A stretch of DNA of 64,000 bases. Source: Candidatus Bathyarchaeota archaeon. GTDB lineage: Archaea; Thermoproteota; Bathyarchaeia; Bathyarchaeales; Bathycorpusculaceae. The notes under the pieces were generated by a model. It saw only the letters and a program-made list of their open reading frames with translations, was not told the origin of the DNA and ran no database searches. The stretch is from the NCBI GenBank assembly GCA_026014725.1, contig JAOZHV010000029.1, positions 62,001-126,000 on the forward strand, written 5' to 3'. The translations under genes were made by a program, and so were the position numbers. Below, in pieces: positions 15,995 to 25,547 of the stretch; position 1 is the first letter of the stretch, and every line of letters begins with the position of its first letter.

Positions 15995-17269
15995 ATGCCA
16001 ACTTTCCAACCCGTCCGCGGAATGCGAGACCTGACAGGACAAGAAGCCCAAATCTTCACCAACATCATAGCGAACGCCAGAAAAACCGCCACCCTCTACG
16101 GCTACAAAGAAGTCATCACTCCGCATGTTGAGCCGCTGGAGTTGCTCAGCGCCAAATCAGGCGAAGAAATCCGCCAACGCATGTTCATATTCAAAGACCT
16201 AGGCGAACGCCAAGTAGCACTACGCCCAGAATTCACAGCATCTATCGCACGCCTAGTAACCACAACGCTGAGAAACGAACCTAAACCGCTCAGATTGTTC
16301 TCGGTGGGCACAGTTTACCGTTATGATGAACCGCAGAAGGGCAGGTACAGAGAGTTTTGGCAATCAAACTACGAAATCATGGGCTCAGCAAAACCTGAAG
16401 CAGACGCAGAAATCATCCTGCTAACAAACACACTAATGACAGCGCTTGGTCTGCAGGGGTTTGCCTTCAAAATCGGGAACATCGGCATCCTGCGAGGCAT
16501 CCTAACCCAAGAAGGCATCGACGACAAGACGCAAAATGCAGTCTTCCAGCGCCTAGACAAAAAAGAAACCGACGCCGCACTCAAACTTTTGGACTCACAG
16601 AAAGCCCGCCAAATGATAGAGGGCTTAACACAAATCAAAGGCAAAAACTGGCAAGACACAGTAGAACAAATCAAAACCTACGTGGCAGGCTATGAAAAGG
16701 CTGAAGAAGCAGCAGACAACCTCGCCGAAACGCTCAAGCTCGTCACTGAGAGCGCAAACCTAACCATCACAGTGGAACCCGCGTTTGCCCGCGGCTTAGA
16801 ATACTACACAGGCATGATTTTTGAAGTATACATACCCGAACTCGAAATTGCACTGGGCGGCGGCGGAAGATACGACCGGCTAATCGAAACCTTCGGCGGC
16901 GAACCCACACCAGCAGTTGGCTGTGCACATGGAATCGACAGAGTCGCCATAGCACTACAAACACAAAAAACAGTCCTCGAAGAAAAAACAGGCAAAAAGG
17001 TCGTAGTAATCCCAATCACTGAGGCACTAAAAGCACAAGCCCTAAAAATCGCCCAACAACTACGCAACGCAGGCATCGTAGCGGAGTTCGAGGTCATGGG
17101 CAGAAAAATGGCAAAAGCCCTCGAAGATGCAGACAAACGGAAAATCAACTACGCAGTCATCGTCGGAGAGCGTGAACTAAAAGAAGACGCAGTCATGCTA
17201 AAAGACCTAGCGAACCGAACCCAAAACACCGTCGCCATCAAGGATTTGGTTGAGAAAATTAAGGGTTAA
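15995..17269 (+). CDS. hisS: Histidine--tRNA ligase
   Basis: 424-residue class II synthetase. The start FQPVRGMRDLTGQEA is the HisRS N-terminal motif; motif 2 is YRYDEPQKGRYREFWQ; histidine-specific segments are ARGLEYYTGMIFEVY and motif 3 LGGGGRYDRLIETFGG. The anticodon-binding domain occupies about residues 330-424. The class-defining Arg is present in VGCAHGIDRVAIAL. Ends 46 bases before the convergent glnA. Confidence 0.95.
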   Translation: MPTFQPVRGMRDLTGQEAQIFTNIIANARKTATLYGYKEVITPHVEPLELLSAKSGEEIRQRMFIFKDLGERQVALRPEFTASIARLVTTTLRNEPKPLRLFSVGTVYRYDEPQKGRYREFWQSNYEIMGSAKPEADAEIILLTNTLMTALGLQGFAFKIGNIGILRGILTQEGIDDKTQNAVFQRLDKKETDAALKLLDSQKARQMIEGLTQIKGKNWQDTVEQIKTYVAGYEKAEEAADNLAETLKLVTESANLTITVEPAFARGLEYYTGMIFEVYIPELEIALGGGGRYDRLIETFGGEPTPAVGCAHGIDRVAIALQTQKTVLEEKTGKKVVVIPITEALKAQALKIAQQLRNAGIVAEFEVMGRKMAKALEDADKRKINYAVIVGERELKEDAVMLKDLANRTQNTVAIKDLVEKIKG

Positions 17270-17314
17270 AAAAGAAAAAATTTGGGTAAGCCAAAAAGGC
17301 TTCCTTTTCTGTGT

Positions 17315-18679
17315 TTAGAGTCGTTTGATGTAGCGGTTGACTTCCCACTCAGTTACCTGTGTTCTGTAGAGGTCCCATTCGTGGCGTTTCTCTTTAAGGA
17401 AGTTCTCGAACGTTACTGGACCAAGGGTTTCACGCATCAAATCGCTGGTTTCCAACTCGTCAAGTGCTTCTTTGAGTGATTCTGGAAGTGATACTATGCC
17501 TTTTTGCTTGCGTTCTTCATAGCTCATGTGATAAACGTTTAGTTCAACTGCTTCGCCGGGGTCAATTTTGTTCTTGATACCGTCTAAACCTGTGGCTAAG
17601 AGCACTGCAAACTGCAAGTAGGGGTTTCCAGCGCCGTCTGGGCATCGGATTTCACATCTTGCCGCGTTCTTTCTGCCTCCAAAGTTCGGTACGCGGATTA
17701 GGGGTGAGCGGTTTTTGTGTGCCCATGCAAGGTAAACTGGGGCTTCGTAACCTGGGACTAAGCGTTTGTAGCTGTTTGGCCACGAGTTTAGCACTGCAGC
17801 CATCTTACGCCCGTGAGCTAGTTGTCCGCCGATGAAGTTGCGTGCAAGGTCTGATAGGTAACCGTTCTTGGAGTCATCTGCGTAGAATAGGTTCTTGGTT
17901 ACGTCTCTGTTCCATAAGCTTTGGTGTGTGTGCATACCGCTACCGTTGATGCCTTGGAAGGGTTTAGGCATGTACGTAGTAACATAACCGTTTCTTGCTG
18001 CCACTACTTTTCCGCACATTTTCATGGTTATCGCGCGGTCAGCGGTTTCTAAGGCTTCGCCGTACTTGAAGTCAATTTCGTTCTGTCCCAACGCAACCTC
18101 GTGGTGACTAATCTCTATCTCTATACCGAATGCTTCTGCCATGTCACATATGTCTCGGCGTAAATCATCAGTTAAATCTCCAGGATGGGAATCAAAGTAT
18201 CCTGCTAAGTCAATGGGAGTTGGTAAACCGCCATTTTCGCTTTCTTTAACTATGAAGAATTCAAGTTCGGGTGCACAAACGTAAGTGTAGCCAGCTTTGG
18301 CAGCTTTTTCTATGGCGCGTTCGAGAATGTAGCGGGGGTCGCCTTCAAAACGCTTGTTCTGTGGGGTGTAAACGTCGCATATTAGCCGGCAAGATGATTT
18401 CTCGACAGGACGCCATGGCAAAATAGCAAATGTTGTTGGGTCGGGGTAGAGCACCATGTCTGATTCTTCGATTGGTCGGTAGCCAGTGATGGATGAGCCG
18501 TCAAAAGGTTGACCGTTTTCAAACATGGATTCAAGGTTCTTTGAACTTACCGCTAGGTTCTTTAGCATTCCGTTTATGTCGGTGAATTGTAGTCTTACAA
18601 ATTTTATTTCTTTTTCTTGGACTGTTTGGATGACTTTTGTTACGCTTTCTTTCCAAGCCGCATTTTTGAAATTTTTCAT
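17315..18679 (-). CDS. glnA: Glutamine synthetase type I
   Basis: 454 residues, normal length for GSI. Makes glutamine from glutamate, ammonia and ATP, the central ammonium-assimilation step. Beta-grasp N-terminus (VRLQFTDINGMLKN, then FDGSSITGY) and catalytic domain (VCAPELEFFIV, NGSGMHTHQSL, KRLVPGYEAPVY, RCPDGAGNPYLQFA). The C-terminal EWDLYRTQVTEWEVNRYI matches GSI-alpha of archaea and low-GC bacteria. Its promoter carries a palindrome at the probable transcription start (18719-18736). Confidence 0.95.
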   Translation of the reverse strand: MKNFKNAAWKESVTKVIQTVQEKEIKFVRLQFTDINGMLKNLAVSSKNLESMFENGQPFDGSSITGYRPIEESDMVLYPDPTTFAILPWRPVEKSSCRLICDVYTPQNKRFEGDPRYILERAIEKAAKAGYTYVCAPELEFFIVKESENGGLPTPIDLAGYFDSHPGDLTDDLRRDICDMAEAFGIEIEISHHEVALGQNEIDFKYGEALETADRAITMKMCGKVVAARNGYVTTYMPKPFQGINGSGMHTHQSLWNRDVTKNLFYADDSKNGYLSDLARNFIGGQLAHGRKMAAVLNSWPNSYKRLVPGYEAPVYLAWAHKNRSPLIRVPNFGGRKNAARCEIRCPDGAGNPYLQFAVLLATGLDGIKNKIDPGEAVELNVYHMSYEERKQKGIVSLPESLKEALDELETSDLMRETLGPVTFENFLKEKRHEWDLYRTQVTEWEVNRYIKRL

Positions 18680-18718
18680 ATTTTTAATCTCCTTTTCTGG
18701 TGATGGTCTTGTCAGATG

Positions 18719-18754
18719 TTAATGTAACCACATTAAGAGTAAACATATATAAGT
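18719..18754 (-). promoter_or_regulatory. glnA promoter: TATA box and palindromic operator
   Basis: On the minus strand TTATATATG (18754-18744, centre about 18750) is a TATA box that predicts a start near 18724. Exactly there sits TTAATGT-AACC-ACATTAA (18719-18736), a perfect 7-bp inverted repeat with a 4-base spacer. A repressor bound there would block initiation. It does not match the GGAA-N6-TTCC NrpR operator known from methanogens. Confidence 0.55.
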
Positions 18755-18894
18755 TTATCGCTTTAATATTGTTGATAAATGTTCATTTTTTCTAAAAATG
18801 AGTGGAAAGTTGTATTAAGCACTCGCTTAATTTGGCGTGATAAAAAATGGCAAAAAACTCTTTATTTCTAGCCAAATGACTAGAAATTCCTGCC

Positions 18895-19368
18895 TTAGCG
18901 TTCTCGCCGCAAGAAATCGCCAATATCAGAAACATTCTTAACTGAAAGTTCATTCTCAGTTGATAAACCGCTCAATTTTCCAACAATTCGACCAAAACCT
19001 AAACATTCGCCAAATTCGTTAAGCACTAGAGTATGTGTAATTTTTCTGTTTGAACCATAAGACTGTAGAATACTTTTTCCCAACACATCTCTGCCGCAGA
19101 TAAAAAGCCAAGTAGCTTTCCCATCAATCACAACATGGTTGGCATCTTTTTTTGCCAGCATGCTTAGCAGGTTAAAGCTTGGAAAGAACCTGCCGCCCTT
19201 AACTTTACCCAAGTACACACCAGCATAATAGAAATTCCTGCTAGTGAACGGTTTTAAATGCTTGTTTACTAAGAAAAATCGCCCGTTCTTTTCAACGACA
19301 AAATCTGTATTCAAGGTAATTTCTACGCCGAATTGTGCGGCAAAATTTGTTATTGCCTTTACCTTCAT
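18895..19368 (-). CDS. PUA-domain protein, Nip7-like
   Basis: 157 residues. The N-terminal half (about 1-75) resembles the pre-PUA domain of Nip7, and the C-terminal half contains WLFICGRDVLGKSILQ and LGFGRIVGKL, the PUA pattern in which GRD is characteristic. PUA domains bind structured RNA; Nip7 works in ribosome assembly. The gene overlaps the start of a Nop2/Sun-family RNA methyltransferase by 4 bases, a pairing that fits rRNA or tRNA modification in which this protein supplies RNA binding. Confidence 0.75.
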   Translation of the reverse strand: MKVKAITNFAAQFGVEITLNTDFVVEKNGRFFLVNKHLKPFTSRNFYYAGVYLGKVKGGRFFPSFNLLSMLAKKDANHVVIDGKATWLFICGRDVLGKSILQSYGSNRKITHTLVLNEFGECLGFGRIVGKLSGLSTENELSVKNVSDIGDFLRRER

Positions 19369-20255
19369 GCGTTGTTACCTCTTTTTAGTTTACAGACAAA
19401 GAAACCCTGAGTTTCGCCAGGCCAGATTCTTTTGCACCGCGCCACTGAAGGGTCAAGTTGGTTGCCAAATATGTTGGTTAAACCGTTCTGACCATAACAA
19501 TCAATTTCTTGTATTTGCAAATCCAGATGGCGTACTGCCCAATCCATGTTTAGTTCGTCTTCTTCTGGCTCAAGAGAACATGTAGAATAAACAATTTCGC
19601 CATCATCACTTAGGCACTCTGCGGCCTTAGAGAGTATTTCTCTTTGAACTTGCGCGTTTTTCTCAACATCTTTGAGGGTTCTGTGTTTAAACCATTCTTT
19701 GTCTGAAGCAAAGTTCCCAGAGCAAGGAACATCCAATAAAATCCTATTAAACTTAAATTTTAGCTGCGTTGCTTGCCTTGCATCCAACAAATAAACCACA
19801 GTATTGCTAACATTGCAGCGCTCCAGATGATTAGACAATGCGTTGAGCCTTCGCTTATCCACATCCAGTGCCACCAAAACACCACTGTTCTCCATCAAAT
19901 CAGCCAACTGCACAGTTTTTCCACCAGGTGCCGCGGCTGCATCGAGAACCTTTTTGCCTTTAAGACTTGTGAAAAGTGTTGCTGGGATTTGGGCGGCTGC
20001 TTCTTGAATGGAATAGTAGCCTAAGAGGTATTCGGCTGTCGCACCAGCGGAAACTTTTGACTTTTTTATCCAATAGCCAGATTGTAAGAAAGAGATTTTC
20101 TCAGTATTTACGCCTAAGTCCGCCAGCCGATCTGTGAGATTTTTCCCTTTGGCATTATTGTTGTTTATTCGGATGGCTTGACGTAACGATACGTCCCGAA
20201 ATTTCCAACCCAACCGTTCATAACGGCTCAAGAAGAACTCTTTGTCCGACATCAC
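19365..20255 (-). CDS. Nop2/Sun-family RNA (cytosine-5) methyltransferase
   Basis: 296 residues. The SAM site is VLDAAAAPGGKTVQLADLM; the two family cysteines are present in DVPCSGNF (motif IV) and YSTCSLEPEE (motif VI nucleophile). C-terminal RIWPGETQGFFVCKL is typical. The protein is short and lacks an N-terminal PUA extension, which the overlapping downstream Nip7-like protein may replace. The target could be rRNA or tRNA; sequence alone does not decide. The start is taken at 20255; the second Met one codon later is equivalent. Confidence 0.9.
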   Translation of the reverse strand: MMSDKEFFLSRYERLGWKFRDVSLRQAIRINNNNAKGKNLTDRLADLGVNTEKISFLQSGYWIKKSKVSAGATAEYLLGYYSIQEAAAQIPATLFTSLKGKKVLDAAAAPGGKTVQLADLMENSGVLVALDVDKRRLNALSNHLERCNVSNTVVYLLDARQATQLKFKFNRILLDVPCSGNFASDKEWFKHRTLKDVEKNAQVQREILSKAAECLSDDGEIVYSTCSLEPEEDELNMDWAVRHLDLQIQEIDCYGQNGLTNIFGNQLDPSVARCKRIWPGETQGFFVCKLKRGNNA

Positions 20256-20386
20256 CCCAAGATTACTGAGTCACAGTTAAAAACTTTTCAAACATTAGGT
20301 TAACAAACCCATTTTGTTGTTCTCCCACTTTGCCATATAAAAAAGCTTTTAGGCAGAAATGCATCTTAAGGGCATGTGTGAAGCGT

Positions 20387-20794
20387 ATGTCAAAAATTGT
20401 ACGAGTTGGCGTAACTTTCCCACCTGAACTTCTCAAAGACTTCGATGAAATCATCAACAAAATGGGGTATGAAAGCCGCTCAAAAGCCATTCAAGACGCT
20501 GTAAGGCTTTATGTTTCTGAGCGCAAATGGCTCAAAGAAGCAGATGCAGAACAAACAGGCGTTATTCTCATGGTTTACGACCATGATACGAGAGGATTAG
20601 AGAGTAACTTAACAGAATCCCAACATCAACACTCAAAACTGATATCATCAACCTTGCACATTCATATCAGTGAGCGCGACTGTTTAGAAGCCATCGCTGT
20701 TAAAGGCAAAGGCTCAGAAATACGCGCATTGAGCGATGAGCTGGCAACAAGAAGAGGAGTAAAAATCCTCAAGCCTATGATTGTTTCAGTTTAG
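20387..20794 (+). CDS. nikR: Nickel-responsive regulator NikR
   Basis: 135 residues. An N-terminal ribbon-helix-helix (RVGVTFPPELLKDFDEIINKMG, SRSKAIQDAVR) is joined to an ACT-like nickel domain with the ligand pattern HQHSK, LHIHISERDCLE, the His/Cys square-planar Ni site. Represses nickel uptake when nickel is high. The ATG at 20387 places the conserved start; an open frame from 20330 would add 19 residues. Ends overlapping the convergent nadA by 4 bases. Possible targets here include the NicO transporter, but I saw no recognisable NikR site. Confidence 0.92.
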   Translation: MSKIVRVGVTFPPELLKDFDEIINKMGYESRSKAIQDAVRLYVSERKWLKEADAEQTGVILMVYDHDTRGLESNLTESQHQHSKLISSTLHIHISERDCLEAIAVKGKGSEIRALSDELATRRGVKILKPMIVSV

Positions 20795-21696
20795 ACTTGA
20801 AACATACGCTCCAATGAAGCACGAGCTTTCTTGGCGACTGCTTCAGGAACTTTAACTACGTGCTTTTCCTCTTTTAGCGAAGCATAAAGCCTATCAAGCG
20901 TTGTCAACTTCATGTTTGGGCAGATGGCGCCTTCGTAAGCCAAATAAAAGTTTTTAGTTGGGTTTTCTTTGCGCAAACGGTGCAGGATGCCATCTTCAGT
21001 GCCGACGATGAAGTCTTTGGCATGAGATTCTTGGGCGTAGCGGCACATTTTTGATGTGCTACCAATAAAGTCGGCGACTTTCCGCATTTCCGAACTGCAT
21101 TCTGGATGAACCATAACTATTGCGTTTGGGTGCTGCATTTTGAGGACTTTAACATCTTCAGGCTGAAACAGCAGGTGAGTTGGGCAGAAACCGTTTTCTG
21201 GGATGGGGATGAGGGTTTTTCCTGTTTGTTGCGAGACATATTCAGCGAGGTTTTTGTCTGGACCAAAAATTATTGTGTCAGCGTCAAGCGATTTTATGAC
21301 CTCTACAGCGTTAGCACTGGTACAGCATATATCACAGTATGCTTTTGAGGTGGCTAACGTATTTACATACAGCACAACTGGCGCGTCTGGATAGAACGCT
21401 TTAGCACGTTTTATCTCATCAACAGTTAGCATCTGCGCCATGGGGCAACGTGCACCTAAACATGGCAACAGAACCTTTTTTTCAGGGTTCATTATAGCCG
21501 CGGATTCAGCCATGAAGTCCACGGCAGAGAAAACTATCATTTCAGCATCCTTTTCCTCCGCGGCTTTGCGGCTTAACTCGATGCTGTCGCCGATGTAATC
21601 CGCTAAGTCCTGAATTTCTGGACGCTGATAATTGTGAGCAAGTATGATTGCTTTCTTTTCTTTCTTGAGCTTTAGGATTTTTTCTTTCAAATCCAT
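20791..21696 (-). CDS. nadA: Quinolinate synthase
   Basis: 301-residue [4Fe-4S] enzyme that condenses iminoaspartate and dihydroxyacetone phosphate to quinolinate for NAD synthesis. Cluster cysteines are visible in PCLGARCPM, YCDICCTSANA and ICPNMK. ILAHNYQRPEIQDLADYIGDS is the family N-terminus, and MVHPECSSEMRKVADF follows. No nadB or nadC is adjacent in this window. Upstream are A/T-rich promoter elements. Confidence 0.95.
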   Translation of the reverse strand: MDLKEKILKLKKEKKAIILAHNYQRPEIQDLADYIGDSIELSRKAAEEKDAEMIVFSAVDFMAESAAIMNPEKKVLLPCLGARCPMAQMLTVDEIKRAKAFYPDAPVVLYVNTLATSKAYCDICCTSANAVEVIKSLDADTIIFGPDKNLAEYVSQQTGKTLIPIPENGFCPTHLLFQPEDVKVLKMQHPNAIVMVHPECSSEMRKVADFIGSTSKMCRYAQESHAKDFIVGTEDGILHRLRKENPTKNFYLAYEGAICPNMKLTTLDRLYASLKEEKHVVKVPEAVAKKARASLERMFQV

Positions 21697-22000
21697 GTTT
21701 TCGCCTAGTTTAAATTAGCTTAAAACTAACGGACAAGTTAACAGATATATATTTTTACCTTAACAAACAAAAGTTTTAACTTAATTACCCCCTGATATAT
21801 CAAAGTCCTTGAAATTGAGAAACAAGTGACTTTTCCTGTATCTGCAACTCCCCCTCCCCTATAAGGGGAGGCTAAAGAAAAAAGCCACAACTATCCCAAC
21901 CTGTTCCACAATTGCCCCAGCCCCAAACGGCAACCCCTAAAAGTGCTGGTTTAGCCAAAAAGCATTAATTTGATGAATAGAAAATTACTAGTGAAAAACC
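21697..22000. other. 304-bp intergenic region with promoters and a GC-rich hairpin
   Basis: Holds the nadA promoter (TATATATTTTTA near 21745) and upstream sequence of the small zinc-ribbon gene at 22001. In the middle is a strong hairpin, CCTCCCCT-ATA-AGGGGAGG (21853-21871), 8 bp stem and 3-base loop, in a C-rich context like that of the dispersed element copies at 13206 and 27756. No gene seen. Confidence 0.6.
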
Positions 22001-22186
22001 ATGTATTCTAAATGCCCAGATTGTCACTCTGACACGTACAAATTCTCAACCGAAGTCTACATCTGCAAAAACCCAAACTGCCGACACGTCGACACAAGAC
22101 TACTGACCAAAATGCTCAAAGAAATCGGTCTAAACGAAAAAGTAATCAAAAAAGTAGAAGCAAACCTAATCGCAAGCGTAATGTAA
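22001..22186 (+). CDS. Small zinc-ribbon protein
   Basis: 61 residues. An N-terminal CPDCHSDTYKF...YICKNPNCRHVD segment gives two CxxC-like knuckles (C-x2-C, C-x4-C), a zinc ribbon, followed by a helical C-terminus (KMLKEIGLNEKVIKKVEANL). No catalytic motif. Its function may be nucleic-acid or protein binding. Converges on pheT, 3 bases away. No clear ribosome-binding site, so possibly leaderless. Confidence 0.78.
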   Translation: MYSKCPDCHSDTYKFSTEVYICKNPNCRHVDTRLLTKMLKEIGLNEKVIKKVEANLIASVM

Positions 22187-22189
22187 CAT

Positions 22190-23911
22190 CTACAGCTTAC
22201 TTCGACGCTTCTTTAGTTTGCCACTGGCTACTCTTTGAAATTCAAGTTCAAAAGCAGCTACCGGATTCTCAAGCTTCCACGCCTCAAGCACCAGCGGATT
22301 AACTTCCCCCACAACGCCAACCTCAAAGCCGTCTACCATTATTTTGCCGACCCTGCCCTCAATAAAACTTGGATGACTGGTTTCTTCTATTTCCCACGCA
22401 ACCCCAAAATTAGTCAAAAAAGCATCCAACACAGACTTTATCTCCGAAAAGTTCGCAACAGCATGAGCGGTAACAGCCACAAGCCAATCCTCATCACGTG
22501 TTTTTGTCTCACAAGACTCATCAAGCAAAGTAACCTTACTCAACTCGAAAATTTTTTGCGGAGACTCAACGGACTGGTTTTTACTCAAAAACTCCATAAC
22601 ACTCGGCAAGAGCCAGTTACGCATACATGTCATGGTAACAACTTTGGGGTTAGCAAGCTCCACCACCACGCTTTTTTCTATCTTCATCTTATCAAACAGA
22701 TTCTCTGGGCTTGTTAGTGTATAATTGAGAATTTCTTGGTAACCAAAACCAACCATTAATTCACGCGCAAGATTAATTAGACGCTGATCAGGGTTGGGCT
22801 GACCTGTTGTCGGCAACTCACGCCACAACGGCTCAATATTATTATAACCATATGCGATAGCGATGTCTTCGATTATGTCAACTTGATGCATCACATCCAC
22901 ACGATAACATGGAACCAGAGCCGTCACGCTTTCACCGCTTACTTTTTCAACACCCAACCCCGCAGTCTGCAACAAGCTAGGAATTTCCTTTGCAGATACG
23001 TTTAAGCCCAATAGACGATTTGTGTACTCTACACTTAACTCAAAGCGCTTATCATTAAAGTCTGGTGTAACAACCATTTTTTGTGAATAATTTGATTTTT
23101 CAGGATAATTCACTGTAGCCCCATACGCGGTTCCTCCACGGTCAATCAAAGCCAAAGTAACCAAATTCAAAGTATTCAAAACCGTGCTGTGCTGAGTACC
23201 TGTCACTTCAACAAGCAGGTTCCGAGAGTCCTCGGTGATTTTGCCTAAATCGTTGGAATTTATGATCGGCGGGAACGAGAGCACTTTGCCTTCGCTGTCA
23301 AACAGCATCGGATAAAGCGGATTCTTCTTAACGATGTGGGCATACTCAACGCCTTTTGGATGACGCTCCAAAATCTCATCCAAATTCATCCTTTCTGTGA
23401 AACCTAAAGGAACGAAACTCACGTCTGCTGGTTTAACAGCGGTATATTCAATTGGTGGCTTGATTAAGTCAAAGTTGTAAATTCCGATGGATGTTTTTTG
23501 TCGGTTTCTGCCGTAGGTTTGGTCGAGTTTGTCTTGCAGGTGCATGATTCCCTTGATAATATCGTCTGAGAGGTGAATGCCTTTGATTATTGAGCAACAA
23601 ATGTAGGGTCGAATATCCCACAATTTAGCATTAACGTTGACTTCTATAATTGATTTGCCAGCCGAATAACGTTTTATTCCCTTTTCTTGATTTAGATAGC
23701 CGCGTAATGCGCGTGTTAAGCCTTCTATGCTCCAGAGGTCAGGGCGATTGGTGTCTTTCATTTCAATGCTGAGAGTTGCTTCTTTTTGGTTGTATTGTTT
23801 TACCTCTGCTTTAACGTAAGCAAGTATGTCATCTAACTTTTCCATGTCGCCGTTGAAATGAATGTTTAGTAAACGTTCAAGCTCATTGTAGTCTACGTCA
23901 ATTGTAGGCAT
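22190..23911 (-). CDS. pheT: Phenylalanine--tRNA ligase beta subunit
   Basis: 573 residues, archaeal/eukaryal size (bacterial PheT is about 800). N-terminus MPTIDVDYNELERLLN and B3/B4-type segment (DTNRPDLWSIEGLTRALRGYL). The B5 domain follows (TNRLLGLNVSAKEIPSLLQTAGL) and catalytic-like EDIAIAYGYNNIEP, as in all PheT. Forms an alpha2beta2 enzyme with the pheS product encoded 1 base upstream. Confidence 0.95.
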   Translation of the reverse strand: MPTIDVDYNELERLLNIHFNGDMEKLDDILAYVKAEVKQYNQKEATLSIEMKDTNRPDLWSIEGLTRALRGYLNQEKGIKRYSAGKSIIEVNVNAKLWDIRPYICCSIIKGIHLSDDIIKGIMHLQDKLDQTYGRNRQKTSIGIYNFDLIKPPIEYTAVKPADVSFVPLGFTERMNLDEILERHPKGVEYAHIVKKNPLYPMLFDSEGKVLSFPPIINSNDLGKITEDSRNLLVEVTGTQHSTVLNTLNLVTLALIDRGGTAYGATVNYPEKSNYSQKMVVTPDFNDKRFELSVEYTNRLLGLNVSAKEIPSLLQTAGLGVEKVSGESVTALVPCYRVDVMHQVDIIEDIAIAYGYNNIEPLWRELPTTGQPNPDQRLINLARELMVGFGYQEILNYTLTSPENLFDKMKIEKSVVVELANPKVVTMTCMRNWLLPSVMEFLSKNQSVESPQKIFELSKVTLLDESCETKTRDEDWLVAVTAHAVANFSEIKSVLDAFLTNFGVAWEIEETSHPSFIEGRVGKIMVDGFEVGVVGEVNPLVLEAWKLENPVAAFELEFQRVASGKLKKRRSKL

Positions 23912-23912
23912 T

Positions 23913-25442
23913 TTATGTCACCTGTTTCCTTCTCAGCCAAGCTAGGTCTTGGCTAAAAATCATGCGAATATCATCTATACCTGCACGCATCATAAACAAG
24001 CGGTCAACACCCAGTCCCCAAGCGATAACTGGCTCTTTTACGCCTAAGGGCAAGGTAACTTCTGGACGGAAGATCCCTGAGCCACCGAATTCTATCCAGC
24101 CGTATCCTTCCTTGTAAGCGCTGAGTTCCACGCTGGGTTCAGTGAAGGGGAAGTAGTCAGGTTTGTACTTGACTTTTTCTGCTCCTGCGATTTCCATGGC
24201 GAATTTGCCTAAAACTCCAAGCAGGTCTTTTAGGGTGAGGTTTTGATCGATTATGATGCCTTCCACTTGGTTGAATTCTGATAGATGAGTTTTGTCGGTT
24301 ATCTCTGGACGGTAAACGCGCGCAATGGAGAAATGTTTGCTTGGCACTTGGTAATTTTTTGCTTCGAGTGTTCGGGCGCTAAGGCATGTGCCGTGCCCAC
24401 GGAGAATTAACCGTTGTGCTTCTTTGAGTGAGTATTTATATCCCCATCCTGTTGAGCCTGTTATCCAGCCGTTTTCATGTGTTTCTTTGACTTGACGTAG
24501 GGCTGTTTGGTGTTTTGTGGTGCCGCCGTATTGTGGTTCTTTTATGTAGTAGATGTCGCTTGGTTCGCGTGCTGGGTGGTCCTGTGGCACGTAGAGTGCG
24601 TCGAAGTTAAAGAAGCTTGTTTCCACGGCTGTGCCAGTCATTTCTTGGAAGCCCAGCTGGACTAGTTTTGCTCTGACTTCGTCGAGGAATTGTAGGTATG
24701 GATGTTTTTTGCCGGGCCAAGTTTTCGCCACGGGCGCTTCTATGTTATATTTTTGAAGTTTGACTTCACGCCATTTACCTGTGATTATAAGTTCAGGGCT
24801 GAGTTTTGTGACTTCTGGAGTTTGGCTGATGGCTTCAGCTGCGGCCTTTTTTCCCTCTTCAGTGATTTTGAGGATACGGGTTGTTTTAGGTTCAATAGTG
24901 GCAAGTTTACGTTTCTTTAGCTGTTCAGCTGCCTCTTTGAGGACATCGCTTAACTCGTCAAGCACCACTTGCTCTTTGCTTCTCATATATTTTAGGAGTG
25001 TTTCGTCACATCCCTCTGGAATAAACGCCTGATGCAATAACGTTTCAGAAATGTTCAGTGTGTTGTCATGTGAGGAGTAGATTGCCCATTTCTTTCGAAT
25101 AACCCACCCTTGCGCGATCTGAACGAATTGCTGTTCAAGCCCAGCTTTTTTAGCTGCTTCACGCAACTCAGCTTTGCCGCCCATCTCTGCAACAGCGTGG
25201 ATCAGTTTTCGTTCTGGTAAGCCATTTTGGGCGTAGGTTTTGCCTTCGGCTGTGAGTTTTATGATGTTTTGGGTAATTGCCTGTATGGTTAGCAAGTTTT
25301 TTTCTTGCAGGGCTAATGCGGAGCGCATAACGGCGGCGTCTGGGAAACCGCAGGCTTCGACGAGTTGTTCTACTGAGGCTTTTCCTCCTTGTTTGTCTAT
25401 TGCGGAGAGGACTTGTTGTTCCTGCGCTCTGAGTTCAACCAT
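23913..25442 (-). CDS. pheS: Phenylalanine--tRNA ligase alpha subunit
   Basis: 509 residues from the ATG at 25442; a TTG at 25466 would add 8 residues without family similarity. N-terminal winged-helix repeats (about residues 1-215) bind tRNA. The catalytic class II domain has HPYLQFLDEVRAKLVQLGFQEM, FDALYVPQDHPAREPSDIYY (motif 2 region), FSIARVYRPE, and motif 3 IAWGLGVDRLFMM. Ends FSQDLAWLRR, the usual archaeal C-terminus. Confidence 0.95.
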   Translation of the reverse strand: MVELRAQEQQVLSAIDKQGGKASVEQLVEACGFPDAAVMRSALALQEKNLLTIQAITQNIIKLTAEGKTYAQNGLPERKLIHAVAEMGGKAELREAAKKAGLEQQFVQIAQGWVIRKKWAIYSSHDNTLNISETLLHQAFIPEGCDETLLKYMRSKEQVVLDELSDVLKEAAEQLKKRKLATIEPKTTRILKITEEGKKAAAEAISQTPEVTKLSPELIITGKWREVKLQKYNIEAPVAKTWPGKKHPYLQFLDEVRAKLVQLGFQEMTGTAVETSFFNFDALYVPQDHPAREPSDIYYIKEPQYGGTTKHQTALRQVKETHENGWITGSTGWGYKYSLKEAQRLILRGHGTCLSARTLEAKNYQVPSKHFSIARVYRPEITDKTHLSEFNQVEGIIIDQNLTLKDLLGVLGKFAMEIAGAEKVKYKPDYFPFTEPSVELSAYKEGYGWIEFGGSGIFRPEVTLPLGVKEPVIAWGLGVDRLFMMRAGIDDIRMIFSQDLAWLRRKQVT

Positions 25443-25547
25443 ACATACGCAACCTTGTTTTGGCAAAGTGTGTTATTATTTAACAGTAGTTCTTTCGCCT
25501 CAAATAAAAGCATGTTGATTCATTTCAGCGAGCATGTGCCAAGAGCC

